A DNA stretch of 42,632 bases, taken from positions 1 through 42,632 of the forward strand of contig PXBG01000073.1 in the NCBI GenBank assembly GCA_003566995.1. Direction: 5' to 3'. This document shows, one piece after another, positions 16,884 through 24,592 of this stretch. How positions within the stretch are numbered: the stretch's first letter is position 1; each line of letters opens with the position of its first letter. The notes below the pieces were generated by a model. It made no database searches. It was not told where the DNA came from and saw nothing but the letters and a program-made list of their open reading frames with translations. A program made the translations under genes and the position numbers. Source of the stretch: Syntrophobacteraceae bacterium. Its GTDB lineage: Bacteria > Desulfobacterota > Syntrophobacteria > Syntrophobacterales > Syntrophobacteraceae.

Positions 16884-17726
16884 ATGAGTTTCAAGATTAC
16901 GGTTTTGTGTGAAAACACGGTTGCCAGGCCGGGGCTGGTTGGAGAACATGGTTTTGCAGCTCACGTGGAAACCCCTCATGGGAATCTTCTTTTTGACACG
17001 GGACAGGGGCTGGCCCTCATCCCCAACGCCATCGCCCTGAAAAAAGACCTCACAGAGGTTTCGCAAGTGGTTCTGAGCCATGGCCACTACGACCACACAG
17101 GGGGACTCCTGGCTTTCCTCGGGGTGCACGGTCCCTGTGAAGTGGTGGCCCACCCTCAGGTGCTCAGGGAGCGGTACTGGGCCCTGCCCGACAGGGATGA
17201 ACAAGCTCCGCTCTCCATTGGCATGCCATGGCATGAATCTTACCTCACCACCCGGGGGGCCGCCTTTCGATGGGTGGAAACCTTTCATGAAACCCTTCCC
17301 AGGGTTTTTGTCTCAGGGGAAGTTCCCCGCACCACCGGTTTCGAGCAGGGTGATCCCCGCATGAAAGTGCGCCGCGGACAGGGATGGGAGGCGGATCCTT
17401 TCCTGGACGACTACTCCCTTGCAATCAAAACGGATCGGGGGCTGGTGGTGGTGCTGGGTTGCGCTCATGCAGGGCTGATCAACATTCTGGAACATGTGAT
17501 CCGCTGCACGGGCGAGTCACGCATTCACGCCATCATGGGAGGGACCCACCTGGGGTTTTATCCACCGGAGCACCTCGATCACACGGTGAAAGTTCTCAGG
17601 GATTATGATGTGGAACTTTTGGCCGTCAGCCACTGCACCGGGCAGGCTGCCGCTGCACGCCTGGCGGCTGAACTGGGGGACAGGTTCGCTTTCGGCCATG
17701 TGGGTTTCGAGCTGGCAGTGAACTGA
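16884..17726 (+). CDS. Metallo-beta-lactamase-fold hydrolase, COG1237 / dihydropterin-RFAP synthase-like
   Basis: A 280-residue metallo-beta-lactamase-fold protein. HGHYDH at 66-71 is the HxHxDH metal site, and later GCAHAGLINIL and SHCTG supply further ligands. The sequence pattern, with an N-terminal ITVLCENTVARPGLVGEHGFAAHVET, fits the group often annotated as 7,8-dihydropterin-6-methyl-4-(beta-D-ribofuranosyl)-aminobenzene-5'-phosphate synthase-related. The true substrate of bacterial members is unknown. The frame is open from 16824, but GGAGG seven bases before the ATG at 16884 decides the start. A YnfM-like transporter follows on the same strand. Confidence 0.82.
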   Translation: MSFKITVLCENTVARPGLVGEHGFAAHVETPHGNLLFDTGQGLALIPNAIALKKDLTEVSQVVLSHGHYDHTGGLLAFLGVHGPCEVVAHPQVLRERYWALPDRDEQAPLSIGMPWHESYLTTRGAAFRWVETFHETLPRVFVSGEVPRTTGFEQGDPRMKVRRGQGWEADPFLDDYSLAIKTDRGLVVVLGCAHAGLINILEHVIRCTGESRIHAIMGGTHLGFYPPEHLDHTVKVLRDYDVELLAVSHCTGQAAAARLAAELGDRFAFGHVGFELAVN

Positions 17727-17827
17727 TCTTTTTTTTCAGAGCTTCTGCTTTCCTGCTCTCCATTGGCACAGAAAGGGACATTCCACTGGCGCATCCTCAG
17801 GACAAAGGGCAATCGCTGGGCCTGGAA

Positions 17828-18970
17828 GTGGCGGTCTTTTCCCTGGTGGCTGCCACCTTCACCACCATTTACATCACCCAGCCCGTCCTGCCCATAGTGC
17901 AGGCGGAGTTCCAGGTGAGCGAGGCCGTGGCCTCTCTCACCATTTCCATGGTCATTTTGGGCATCGCCCTGGCCAATCTCCCTTTCGGCCGGCTGGCGGA
18001 CTTTCTGCCCATAAGGCCCATCATTCTCACGGGCGGGATCATGGTCACCGCCTGCGGCCTGTTCTGTGCCTTGACCCATAATCTTTCGCTGCTCATCGGA
18101 GCCCGTTTTGTTCAGGGCTTGTTCCTGCCGGCCCTGACCACCTGCCTGGCGGCATTTCTGGGACGAACCCTGCCGCCGAACAGGCTCAGTGTGGTCATGG
18201 GCTGGTACGTTTCCGCCACGGTGGCGGGAGGTCTCGCGGGCAGGCTTCTAGGCGGTTGGATTCATCCGCCCCTCCATTGGCGCTATGCCTTTTTGACGGC
18301 TTCCGCGCTGGTTCTGGGGGCGACCCTTGTGGCCCTCAAATGGCTGCCCCGGGAATCCTTTCAGAAAAAAGACAGTGGCGCCGAAAAGGATCCCGGCTTT
18401 TTTCAGTTGCTGGGACGCGCCGATTTCCTGAGAATCCTTTTCGTGGGGTTCGGATCCTTTTTTGTTTTCTCATCCGTTTTCAACTACATGCCCTTTTACC
18501 TGGCAGGGCCTCACTTTGAAGCTTCCACTCAGACCATCACGCTCATTTATTTGTCCTACATCATAGGGGTCATCATGGGGCCTTTGGCGGGAAAGGTGAG
18601 CAACCGGTTCGGAAACGGCCGGACCATGATCTTCGGAGCCTTGACATTCGGAGCAGCCCTCGCCTTGTCCCTCATTCCCTCCGTCGTGGCCGTGGTCTTG
18701 AGCCTCTCAGGCATCTGTGCCGGTTTTTTCGCGGTTCATTCCACGGCCGTGGCAACCCTGAATCTCAAGCTCAGGTCGAGCAGGGGGCGTGCCAACTCAC
18801 TTTACGTGCTCTTCTATTACCTGGGCGGCTATCTGGGAATCACCGTGAGCGGAATGGTTTATGTGCATCAGGGCTGGACGGGAGTGGTCGTGCTGGGTGC
18901 GGGCATGCTTCTCATTCCCCTGGCCACAGGTCTGAAGGAGTCGGCAGGATTCAGGGAAGTCAGGAAATGA
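17828..18970 (+). CDS. MFS transporter, YnfM/AraJ-like
   Basis: A 380-residue, 12-segment major facilitator protein. The first segment FSLVAATFTTIYITQPVLPIVQAEF, the motif FGRLADFLPIRPII after segment 2, and the later SLYVLFYYLGGYLGITVSG resemble the E. coli YnfM family of drug or metabolite exporters. The only canonical start is GTG at 17828, which lies almost at the first membrane segment and lacks a good ribosome-binding site. The same frame stays open back into the preceding gene without ATG, GTG or TTG, so a non-standard start such as ATT, or a sequence error, is possible. It overlaps the convergent CoA-transferase gene by 11 bp. The substrate is unknown. Confidence 0.8.
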   Translation: MAVFSLVAATFTTIYITQPVLPIVQAEFQVSEAVASLTISMVILGIALANLPFGRLADFLPIRPIILTGGIMVTACGLFCALTHNLSLLIGARFVQGLFLPALTTCLAAFLGRTLPPNRLSVVMGWYVSATVAGGLAGRLLGGWIHPPLHWRYAFLTASALVLGATLVALKWLPRESFQKKDSGAEKDPGFFQLLGRADFLRILFVGFGSFFVFSSVFNYMPFYLAGPHFEASTQTITLIYLSYIIGVIMGPLAGKVSNRFGNGRTMIFGALTFGAALALSLIPSVVAVVLSLSGICAGFFAVHSTAVATLNLKLRSSRGRANSLYVLFYYLGGYLGITVSGMVYVHQGWTGVVVLGAGMLLIPLATGLKESAGFREVRK

Positions 18971-20156
18971 TGGCCCCGCTTTTTCGAAGGGCTTCTATTT
19001 TTTCCCCTTCGTAGTTGAGCAGGTTTTTGAGCACCCCTTCCGTGTGTTCTCCCAGAAGCGGTGGCGAAACGTGAGGTTTTTGCATGGCTTTGGACATGGA
19101 GATGGGGTTGCCCGGTGTGCGGAAACGCAGGTCCACACCAGTGTGGTGGATTTCAGAAACCATGTTGAGAGCCAGGGTTGCCGGATCTGCGAGGGCTTCC
19201 TTCACGTCCTGAATGGGAGCGCAGGGGACACCTGCCGCCTCCAGCGCCCTGATCCATTGGAGGCGGGAACGGCGGGAAAACTCTGCGTCCAGGATGGAAA
19301 GCAGTTCCTCCCGGTTTCGGTTGCGCCCCTCCAGGGTTTCAAACCTTGGGTCCCTTTCCAGGTCGGGCCGCTCCAGCACCTGGCACAAAGCGGACCAGAA
19401 CTTGGGCAGGTGCGCGTCGATGACCATGTGGCCATCGGCGGTTGCCACCGCATTGTAGGGCATGAGGGAGCGGTGGCCCGATCCCACAGGTCCCGGCACC
19501 TCCCCCGAATAGAGATGAAGTCCGGCCTCATAGCTCAGGAGTGAAATCATGGTGCTGAGCAGGGGGACTTCCACCTTCTGTCCCACACCCGTGCGCCGGC
19601 TCTCATGGAGAGCGGACAGAATGCCCACCACGGCATATATGGCGGCCACGTGATCGGAGATGGAGACACCCATGCGCACGGGTGGTCCCCCGGGGACGCC
19701 CGTGAGACTCATGCCTCCGCCCCGGGCTTGAATCATGAGGTCGAAGGCAGGTTTGAACGCGTCGGGAGTCCGGGAGCCATAGCCGTTGATGGAGCAGCAG
19801 ACGATGCCCGGGTTGTGGCGGGCCAGGGCTTCGTGATGAATTTTCAGCTTTTCGGCCACTCCGGGCCTCAGATTGTCAAGCACCACGTGGCAGTTTTTCA
19901 CAAGATCACAAAAGACTTCATGGCCCCCTTCCTGAGCGAGGTCCAGGACCACGCTCTTTTTGTTCCTGTTGAGCGTCATGAAATAAATGCTCTCTCCCTT
20001 ATAATAGTGAGGGGGGGTTTTTCGTGCCGAATCCCCTGCCGGTGGTTCCACTTTGATGACTTCGGCCCCCAGATCTCCCAGGATCATGCCCGCGAAGGGC
20101 GCGGCCAAAACCTGTCCCACCTCGATCACCCGAATATCCCCGAGACATTGCATCAT
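18960..20156 (-). CDS. Class III (CaiB/BaiF) CoA-transferase
   Basis: A 398-residue family III CoA-transferase, which moves CoA between carboxylates through an aspartyl-CoA intermediate. The N-terminal GDIRVIEVGQVLAAPFAGMILGDLGAEVIKVEPP and the central NGYGSRTPDAFKPAFDLMIQARGGGMSLTG are typical; Asp139 in FDLMIQ is the catalytic aspartate. GGPPVRMGVSISDHVAAIYA follows. The substrate cannot be read from the sequence; formate/oxalate, carnitine, succinate and aromatic acid enzymes share these features. The OFA antiporter at 40245 is too far away to be evidence of an oxalyl-CoA role. AAGGA lies 10 bases before the start. Confidence 0.9.
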   Translation of the reverse strand: MMQCLGDIRVIEVGQVLAAPFAGMILGDLGAEVIKVEPPAGDSARKTPPHYYKGESIYFMTLNRNKKSVVLDLAQEGGHEVFCDLVKNCHVVLDNLRPGVAEKLKIHHEALARHNPGIVCCSINGYGSRTPDAFKPAFDLMIQARGGGMSLTGVPGGPPVRMGVSISDHVAAIYAVVGILSALHESRRTGVGQKVEVPLLSTMISLLSYEAGLHLYSGEVPGPVGSGHRSLMPYNAVATADGHMVIDAHLPKFWSALCQVLERPDLERDPRFETLEGRNRNREELLSILDAEFSRRSRLQWIRALEAAGVPCAPIQDVKEALADPATLALNMVSEIHHTGVDLRFRTPGNPISMSKAMQKPHVSPPLLGEHTEGVLKNLLNYEGEKIEALRKSGAIIS

Positions 20157-20229
20157 GGCAAGATCATCCTTGTGGTTGTCGTCTGTGAAAGACCATTCAC
20201 TTTGCCGTGCTGATCAACGTATGAACACC

Positions 20230-20258
20230 ATTATGCCATGTCTTTTCCCTGCTGCAAA
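20230..20258 (-). promoter_or_regulatory. Promoter of the CoA-transferase gene
   Basis: On the minus strand TTTGCA (20253-20258), exactly 17 bp, CATAAT (20230-20235, five of six consensus). It lies about 75 bp upstream of the start. Confidence 0.55.
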
Positions 20259-20383
20259 CAAAAGGGAAATACGGACTGATACCAGTCTGCGCCCGAAATG
20301 ATGTTGCTGGGTGAAGGACCGGCATTCATCACGGCCGTATTCTCTGGCCACCGGCCACGGGATCAACAGGTTCTGGAATGGCA

Positions 20384-20424
20384 CCCGGGGATCTTTCCCC
20401 GGGACCGCCGAGCCCCAGCTCGGC
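20384..20424. other. Two adjacent perfect hairpins between CoA-transferase and tRNA
   Basis: The first hairpin is CCCGGGGA/TCCCCGGG (20384-20391 with 20396-20403, loop TCTT). The second, four bases later, is GCCGAGC/GCTCGGC (20407-20413 with 20418-20424, loop CCCA), followed by TTT on the plus strand. Neither has a proper U-tract. The region 20259-20518 contains no gene, so they could belong to a small structured RNA or to a spacer between transcripts. Confidence 0.45.
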
Positions 20425-20518
20425 TTTCATTGCCGTCCCAAAAAGGTTTCATCCCGGACGCCACTCAGTGTTGAAGGATCACCGTTCCAAAAAAAAATCA
20501 CAATTATCGGGTGAGCCC

Positions 20519-20552
20519 AAAAAAAAAGAGCCGCAGTTTCAAACTGCGGCTC
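20519..20552 (-). terminator. Terminator of the initiator tRNA gene
   Basis: GAGCCGCAGT/ACTGCGGCTC with a 5-nt loop (20528-20552) is followed on the minus strand by nine T (20519-20527). It lies 12 bp after the tRNA 3' end. Confidence 0.92.
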
Positions 20553-20564
20553 CCTGAATTTTCC

Positions 20565-20641
<77 letters not shown>

Positions 20642-20653
20642 CCAACAAAAAGC

Positions 20654-20682
20654 AACATATCCCTTTATGTATTGCTTGTCAA
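20654..20682 (-). promoter_or_regulatory. Promoter of the initiator tRNA gene
   Basis: On the minus strand perfect TTGACA (20677-20682), exact 17-bp spacer, TATGTT (20654-20659). The expected start point is only a few bases upstream of the mature tRNA 5' end. No GC-rich discriminator typical of stringent control is obvious. Confidence 0.8.
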
Positions 20683-20789
20683 CAGATGACCCAAAAGTTT
20701 TTCTTCACCCTTTGGCCGTGGAGCGGTGAAGCCTTGCGCAAAGGCTGTTTTCAGCCTCTTTTTACAAAGATCTTCACAAAGAGAAGGCA

Positions 20790-21386
20790 TCACAGGGTTC
20801 CTTTGGAAGAGGGAATGTCCAGGCGCCTTGCCTCATGGCGGGTGGCTTTGTCCATGGCGCGTCCCCAGGCCTTGAATATGGCTTCCAGGATGTGGTGGGT
20901 GTTCGCACCGCAGCCCACCTGTATGTGAAGGGTAACGCCCCCATGGAGGCAAAAGGCCCGGAAAAATTCCGGTGCCAGTTCCGTGTCGAAACGTCCCGCC
21001 CTCTCCGCCAGGGGGGGGGTCTGGAACACAAGGAAAGGCCGGTTGGAGATGTCGAGGGTGACCGTGGCGCATGCCTCGTCCATGGGGACCACGGCATGAC
21101 CGTACCTTTCAATCCCTTTCTTGTCCCCGAGAGCTGACTTGAAGGCCATGCCCATTGTGATGCCCACATCTTCCACCGTGTGGTGATCGTCGATTTCCAC
21201 GTCCCCGCGGGCCTCGAGCTTCAAATCGAAGAAGCCGTGCACCGCGAACAAGGTGAGCATGTGGTCCAGAAAGGGAACTCCTGAGCGCACATCCGCTTGC
21301 CCTGAGCCGTCCACGTTCAGTTCCATTTCAATCTGTGTCTCGCGAGTTTTCCGCTCCACGTGAGCCTGCCGTGCAACAGGCTTCAT
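20790..21386 (-). CDS. hisB: Imidazoleglycerol-phosphate dehydratase
   Basis: A 198-residue monofunctional IGP dehydratase, the usual length outside enterobacteria. It dehydrates imidazoleglycerol phosphate to imidazole-acetol phosphate in histidine synthesis, using two manganese sites. SGVPFLDHML, IDDHHTVEDVGI and the later GANTHHILEAIFKAWGRA hold the metal-binding histidines and acids. MDEACATVTLDISNRPF is also conserved. Its ATG overlaps the TGA of the upstream FlK-type thioesterase gene (ATGA). No other his gene is in the window, so hisB has left the usual cluster. Confidence 0.96.
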   Translation of the reverse strand: MKPVARQAHVERKTRETQIEMELNVDGSGQADVRSGVPFLDHMLTLFAVHGFFDLKLEARGDVEIDDHHTVEDVGITMGMAFKSALGDKKGIERYGHAVVPMDEACATVTLDISNRPFLVFQTPPLAERAGRFDTELAPEFFRAFCLHGGVTLHIQVGCGANTHHILEAIFKAWGRAMDKATRHEARRLDIPSSKGTL

Positions 21387-21793
21387 GAGCGCACCTCGCC
21401 TTTCTCCTGAACCTTGCTCAAAAAGCGTTCCCTGTTCACCACAAAGCGCTCGTGCCGACCCTCTCCGATCTTTTCCCTGCTGTCGAAGGCTGTGACCTGG
21501 AATGTGAGCTTGCGCCCCTCCACATTCTGGAGAAGGGCTTCGGCCCTCACGCTCATGCCCAGGGGAGTGGCCGCCGAGTGGGAAACCTCCATCTTGATTC
21601 CCACGGAAGTTTCCTGGGGTCCCAGAAGTTCTTTGACGCAGTTCACGGCTGCCTCCTCCATGAGGGCCACCATGGCGGGCGTGGCGAAAACCTCCATTTC
21701 TCCACTGCCCATGGTGAGGGCCGTGTTGCCGGCGTCAACCTGTTTTTCCGCCTTTCCCATGGCACCAACGTGCAATTTGCTATCACCTGACAT
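21383..21793 (-). CDS. FlK-type hotdog thioesterase
   Basis: A 136-residue hotdog-fold thioesterase of the fluoroacetyl-CoA thioesterase FlK family. The FlK catalytic triad Thr42/Glu50/His76 is matched in spacing and context by Thr38 (FATPAMVALMEE), Glu46 and His72 (VSHSAATPLGM). EGRKLTFQVTAFDSREKIGEGRHERFVVN is the family C-terminal block. Most members are not fluoroacetate enzymes and hydrolyse ordinary short acyl-CoAs or an unknown thioester. AAAGGAG lies before the start. The gene is translationally coupled to hisB, an odd pairing with no known metabolic link. Confidence 0.85.
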   Translation of the reverse strand: MSGDSKLHVGAMGKAEKQVDAGNTALTMGSGEMEVFATPAMVALMEEAAVNCVKELLGPQETSVGIKMEVSHSAATPLGMSVRAEALLQNVEGRKLTFQVTAFDSREKIGEGRHERFVVNRERFLSKVQEKGEVRS

Positions 21794-22122
21794 GTCATTT
21801 CTCCTTTGAGCGGGTTGACAATGCTGTCACTCAACCTTTCCGCATCAACATGAAAGCCCTCATGAGCCTTCCGGGCAAAAGATCGGACTCCAATCTTTCC
21901 AAACCTTTCAAAAGCAATTTTTTCACCGGGCTGACGGGGTGGTTCAACTCATTGAAGAGCGAAAAACACTCACAACTTCACCGTTTATACCATTTTCCGT
22001 CCGGGAACAATGTGTATTGAAATGGCTGTTGAGGGTGGCCGGATTTCGTGTTTTACTCTTTTCGAAGGTTTTTCCTGTTTTGTCCGTGCCATTCAGCCAG
22101 CAATGCTGTCATTGAGGGGTCT
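21794..22122. other. Divergent intergenic region, thioesterase-hisB / glgX
   Basis: A 329-bp gap between divergent genes. The plus frame of glgX is open from 22048, but the added residues do not look like a debranching enzyme. I see no convincing promoter boxes, terminator or small gene here. Confidence 0.4.
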
Positions 22123-24321
22123 ATGAAAAAGATGAATGTGAAGATGGATGCCGGCCGGCCATTGCCCCTGGGAGTGAGCGAATACCGGGGCGGGTTCAAT
22201 TTTTCCGTGATCAGCCGAAACGCCACCGCCGTGTTTCTGGAACTGTACGAACGTTCAGAGGATTCCCAGCCCGTGATCTCCATCCCCTTGAATCCTGAAA
22301 TTCACCGGACGGGGGACATTTGGCACGTGAGAGTCACCGGCATCACCTATGGCCAGCTGTACGCCTATCGTGCGGAAGGGCCTTACGATCCGGAAAACGG
22401 ACACCGTTTCAACAAAAACCGGCTGCTTCTGGATCCCTATGCCAAGGCACTGGTGGGAACGGGTCACTGGGATTTCGAGCAGGCTCAGGATTATGAGGCT
22501 CATGGAGGGGGGGCTCAATGGTCACCTTCCGGGACGGACAATGCCCGGTGGTCCCCCAAGTGCGCCGTGGTGGACACCTACTTCGACTGGCAGGATGACC
22601 GTCCTCCCAGACACTCCTGGGCGGACACGCTCATTTATGAAACGCATGTGAGGGGGCTCACCATCGATCCCTCTTCGGCGGCCAGGCACCCCGGAACTTT
22701 CCTGGGCCTGATCGAAAAAATTCCCTATTTCAAACAGATGGGGGTCACCGCCGTTGAGCTCATGCCCGTTCAGGAGTTCAATGAGAACGAAATGGTGCGG
22801 AAAAATCCCCTGACGGGGGAAAAGCTCACCAACTACTGGGGATACAACACCGCTGCCTTCATGGCTCCCAAGGAAAGCTACGGCACTCAAACATTGGCGG
22901 GAGGGCAGGTGAACGAATTCAAAACGATGGTTCGGGAGCTGCACAAAGCGGGCATCGAAGTCATTTTGGACATTGTATTCAACCACACGGCGGAAGGGGA
23001 TGAGTATGGCCCCACCCTGAATTTGCGCGGCCTGGAAAACCGCGTCTATTATATGCTGGAGCCGGGCACCCACCATTACCGCAACTATTCGGGATGCGGC
23101 AACACGCTGAACTGCAACCATCCCGTGGTGCGGACTCTCATCATGGATTCCCTGCGTCAATGGGTGGCGGAGATGCACGTGGATGGCTTCCGCTTTGATC
23201 TGGCCTCTGTGCTGGGAAGAGACAAGAACGGGGAAATTCTTCCCAATCCCCCCCTTCTGGAACGCATTGCCCAGGACCCTCTTCTGAGGGACACGAAGCT
23301 CATTGCGGAAGCCTGGGATGCAGGAGGGGCTTATCAGGTGGGCAACTTTCCCGGGCGCCGGTGGTCCGACTGGAACGGGCAGTTCCGGGATGATGTGAGA
23401 AGGTTCTGGAGGGGAGATCCGGGCATGGCGGGCAAACTGGCTTCCCGCATCTGCGGCAGTTCAGACCTGTACGGGGGAAGCGGCAAGGCCCCGCTCAACA
23501 GCATCAATTTCGTCACCTGCCATGATGGTTTGACCCTTCACGACCTGGTCACCTACAGCCGGAAACACAACGAAGCCAACGGAGAGGACAACAGGGACGG
23601 CACTCCCGATGACTTCAGCGCCAACTACGGTGTGGAGGGTGAAACCAAAAGCACCACCGTTCGGCGCATCAGGAGCAGACAGGTCAAGAACCTGCTGGCA
23701 ACCCTCCTGGTTTCCCGCGGTGTGCCCATGATCCTCGGCGGCGATGAGTTTGGCCGGACGCAGAAGGGAAACAACAATGCCTACTGCCAGGACAATGAAG
23801 TGTCCTGGTTTGACTGGAAGATGTTGAAGCGCAACCGGGATCTTTTCCGGTTCACCCGGGAAATGATCGCCTTCCGGAAAAGACACCCTGTTCTGAGAGC
23901 GGAGAAGTTTTATTGCGACGCTGACATCAGGTGGTTTGGGCCATCGGGGGAACCCATGGAGTGGGAAGGCGAAAAGAATGTGCTGGGCTGCATGCTCTTC
24001 ACGGGAGAAACGAACGCTTTTGACGGCCAGCACGCCATCTGCCTCCTTTTCAACGCCCAGCAGGAGGCTGTCTCTTTCGCCCTGCCCCAGACTCCCGAGC
24101 TCTTTCAATGGTTCACCGTTGTGGACACCTCCCAGCCCTCACCTCAGGATATTGTCAGGGAAGAAGAGGGCAGGTGGTGCGACCCGTCCAGCCCTTTTCC
24201 CATGAAGGAGCGTTCTCTGGCGATCCTTGTTTCACAAAAGGCTCCCCTTTCCACGGGAAAAGTTGAGGCTCCCGTGCGCAGCAAAAAAACCGTGAAGGAC
24301 TCTGCGAGGGTTTTCACCTGA
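22123..24321 (+). CDS. glgX: Glycogen debranching enzyme GlgX (isoamylase type)
   Basis: A 732-residue GH13 debranching enzyme that hydrolyses alpha-1,6 branches of glycogen limit dextrin. The N-terminal carbohydrate-binding domain (SEYRGGFNFSVISRNATAVFLELYE) precedes the barrel. The conserved blocks are LDIVFNHTAEGDEYGP, DGFRFDLASVLGRD with the nucleophilic Asp, LIAEAWDAGGAYQVGNFP with the acid Glu, and FVTCHDGLTLHDLV. RGVPMILGGDEFGRTQKGNNNAYCQDNE is characteristic of GlgX/TreX. I chose the ATG at 22123, after GAGGGG; one at 22132 is possible. No other glycogen gene is adjacent. Confidence 0.94.
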   Translation: MKKMNVKMDAGRPLPLGVSEYRGGFNFSVISRNATAVFLELYERSEDSQPVISIPLNPEIHRTGDIWHVRVTGITYGQLYAYRAEGPYDPENGHRFNKNRLLLDPYAKALVGTGHWDFEQAQDYEAHGGGAQWSPSGTDNARWSPKCAVVDTYFDWQDDRPPRHSWADTLIYETHVRGLTIDPSSAARHPGTFLGLIEKIPYFKQMGVTAVELMPVQEFNENEMVRKNPLTGEKLTNYWGYNTAAFMAPKESYGTQTLAGGQVNEFKTMVRELHKAGIEVILDIVFNHTAEGDEYGPTLNLRGLENRVYYMLEPGTHHYRNYSGCGNTLNCNHPVVRTLIMDSLRQWVAEMHVDGFRFDLASVLGRDKNGEILPNPPLLERIAQDPLLRDTKLIAEAWDAGGAYQVGNFPGRRWSDWNGQFRDDVRRFWRGDPGMAGKLASRICGSSDLYGGSGKAPLNSINFVTCHDGLTLHDLVTYSRKHNEANGEDNRDGTPDDFSANYGVEGETKSTTVRRIRSRQVKNLLATLLVSRGVPMILGGDEFGRTQKGNNNAYCQDNEVSWFDWKMLKRNRDLFRFTREMIAFRKRHPVLRAEKFYCDADIRWFGPSGEPMEWEGEKNVLGCMLFTGETNAFDGQHAICLLFNAQQEAVSFALPQTPELFQWFTVVDTSQPSPQDIVREEEGRWCDPSSPFPMKERSLAILVSQKAPLSTGKVEAPVRSKKTVKDSARVFT

Positions 24322-24485
24322 CACTGAACTGCGTTGGAAATGATGCCTGCCGCGTTATCCTCGAACCCTTCGGGACAGGGCCTGCCCAGAGGCATGGAAG
24401 GGCGGCCATGGCACTCCAAACCCGCTCGGGCTGAAGTGTCGAAGCCCAAGACGAACCCCCGAAAGATTCATTCACAGGTGGCCGT

Positions 24486-24592
24486 CCTTTCGACAGGATC
24501 AGGGCGAGGGGGGATTGCCTGTACAAGCCGGGAATCATTCAAGGGGCATCATTCCGAACGCGGCCTGGTATGAAAGACCTTTTGGATTCAGG
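24486..24592. repeat. Degenerate dispersed-repeat sequence between convergent genes
   Basis: CCTTTCGACAGGATCAGGGCGAGGG near 24486 resembles the widespread bacterial repeat CCCTTCGACAGGCTCAGGGCGAACGG. TCATTCCGAACGCGGCC near 24549 resembles the equally common GTCATTCCGAACGAAGTGAGGAATC type. Both are from memory and imperfect. The gap 24322-24587 between glgX and the ATP-grasp gene shows no other feature. Confidence 0.35.

Noticed and set aside
16722..17288. 188-codon minus-strand frame that would explain the orphan terminator
   Set aside because: It is antisense to the metallo-hydrolase and has no recognisable product, although the terminator downstream keeps a minus-strand transcript possible.
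20742..20762. Hairpin AGGCTG/CAGCCT followed by T run on the plus strand
   Set aside because: Both neighbouring genes, hisB and the tRNA, are on the minus strand, so it cannot terminate them; the stem is only 6 bp.
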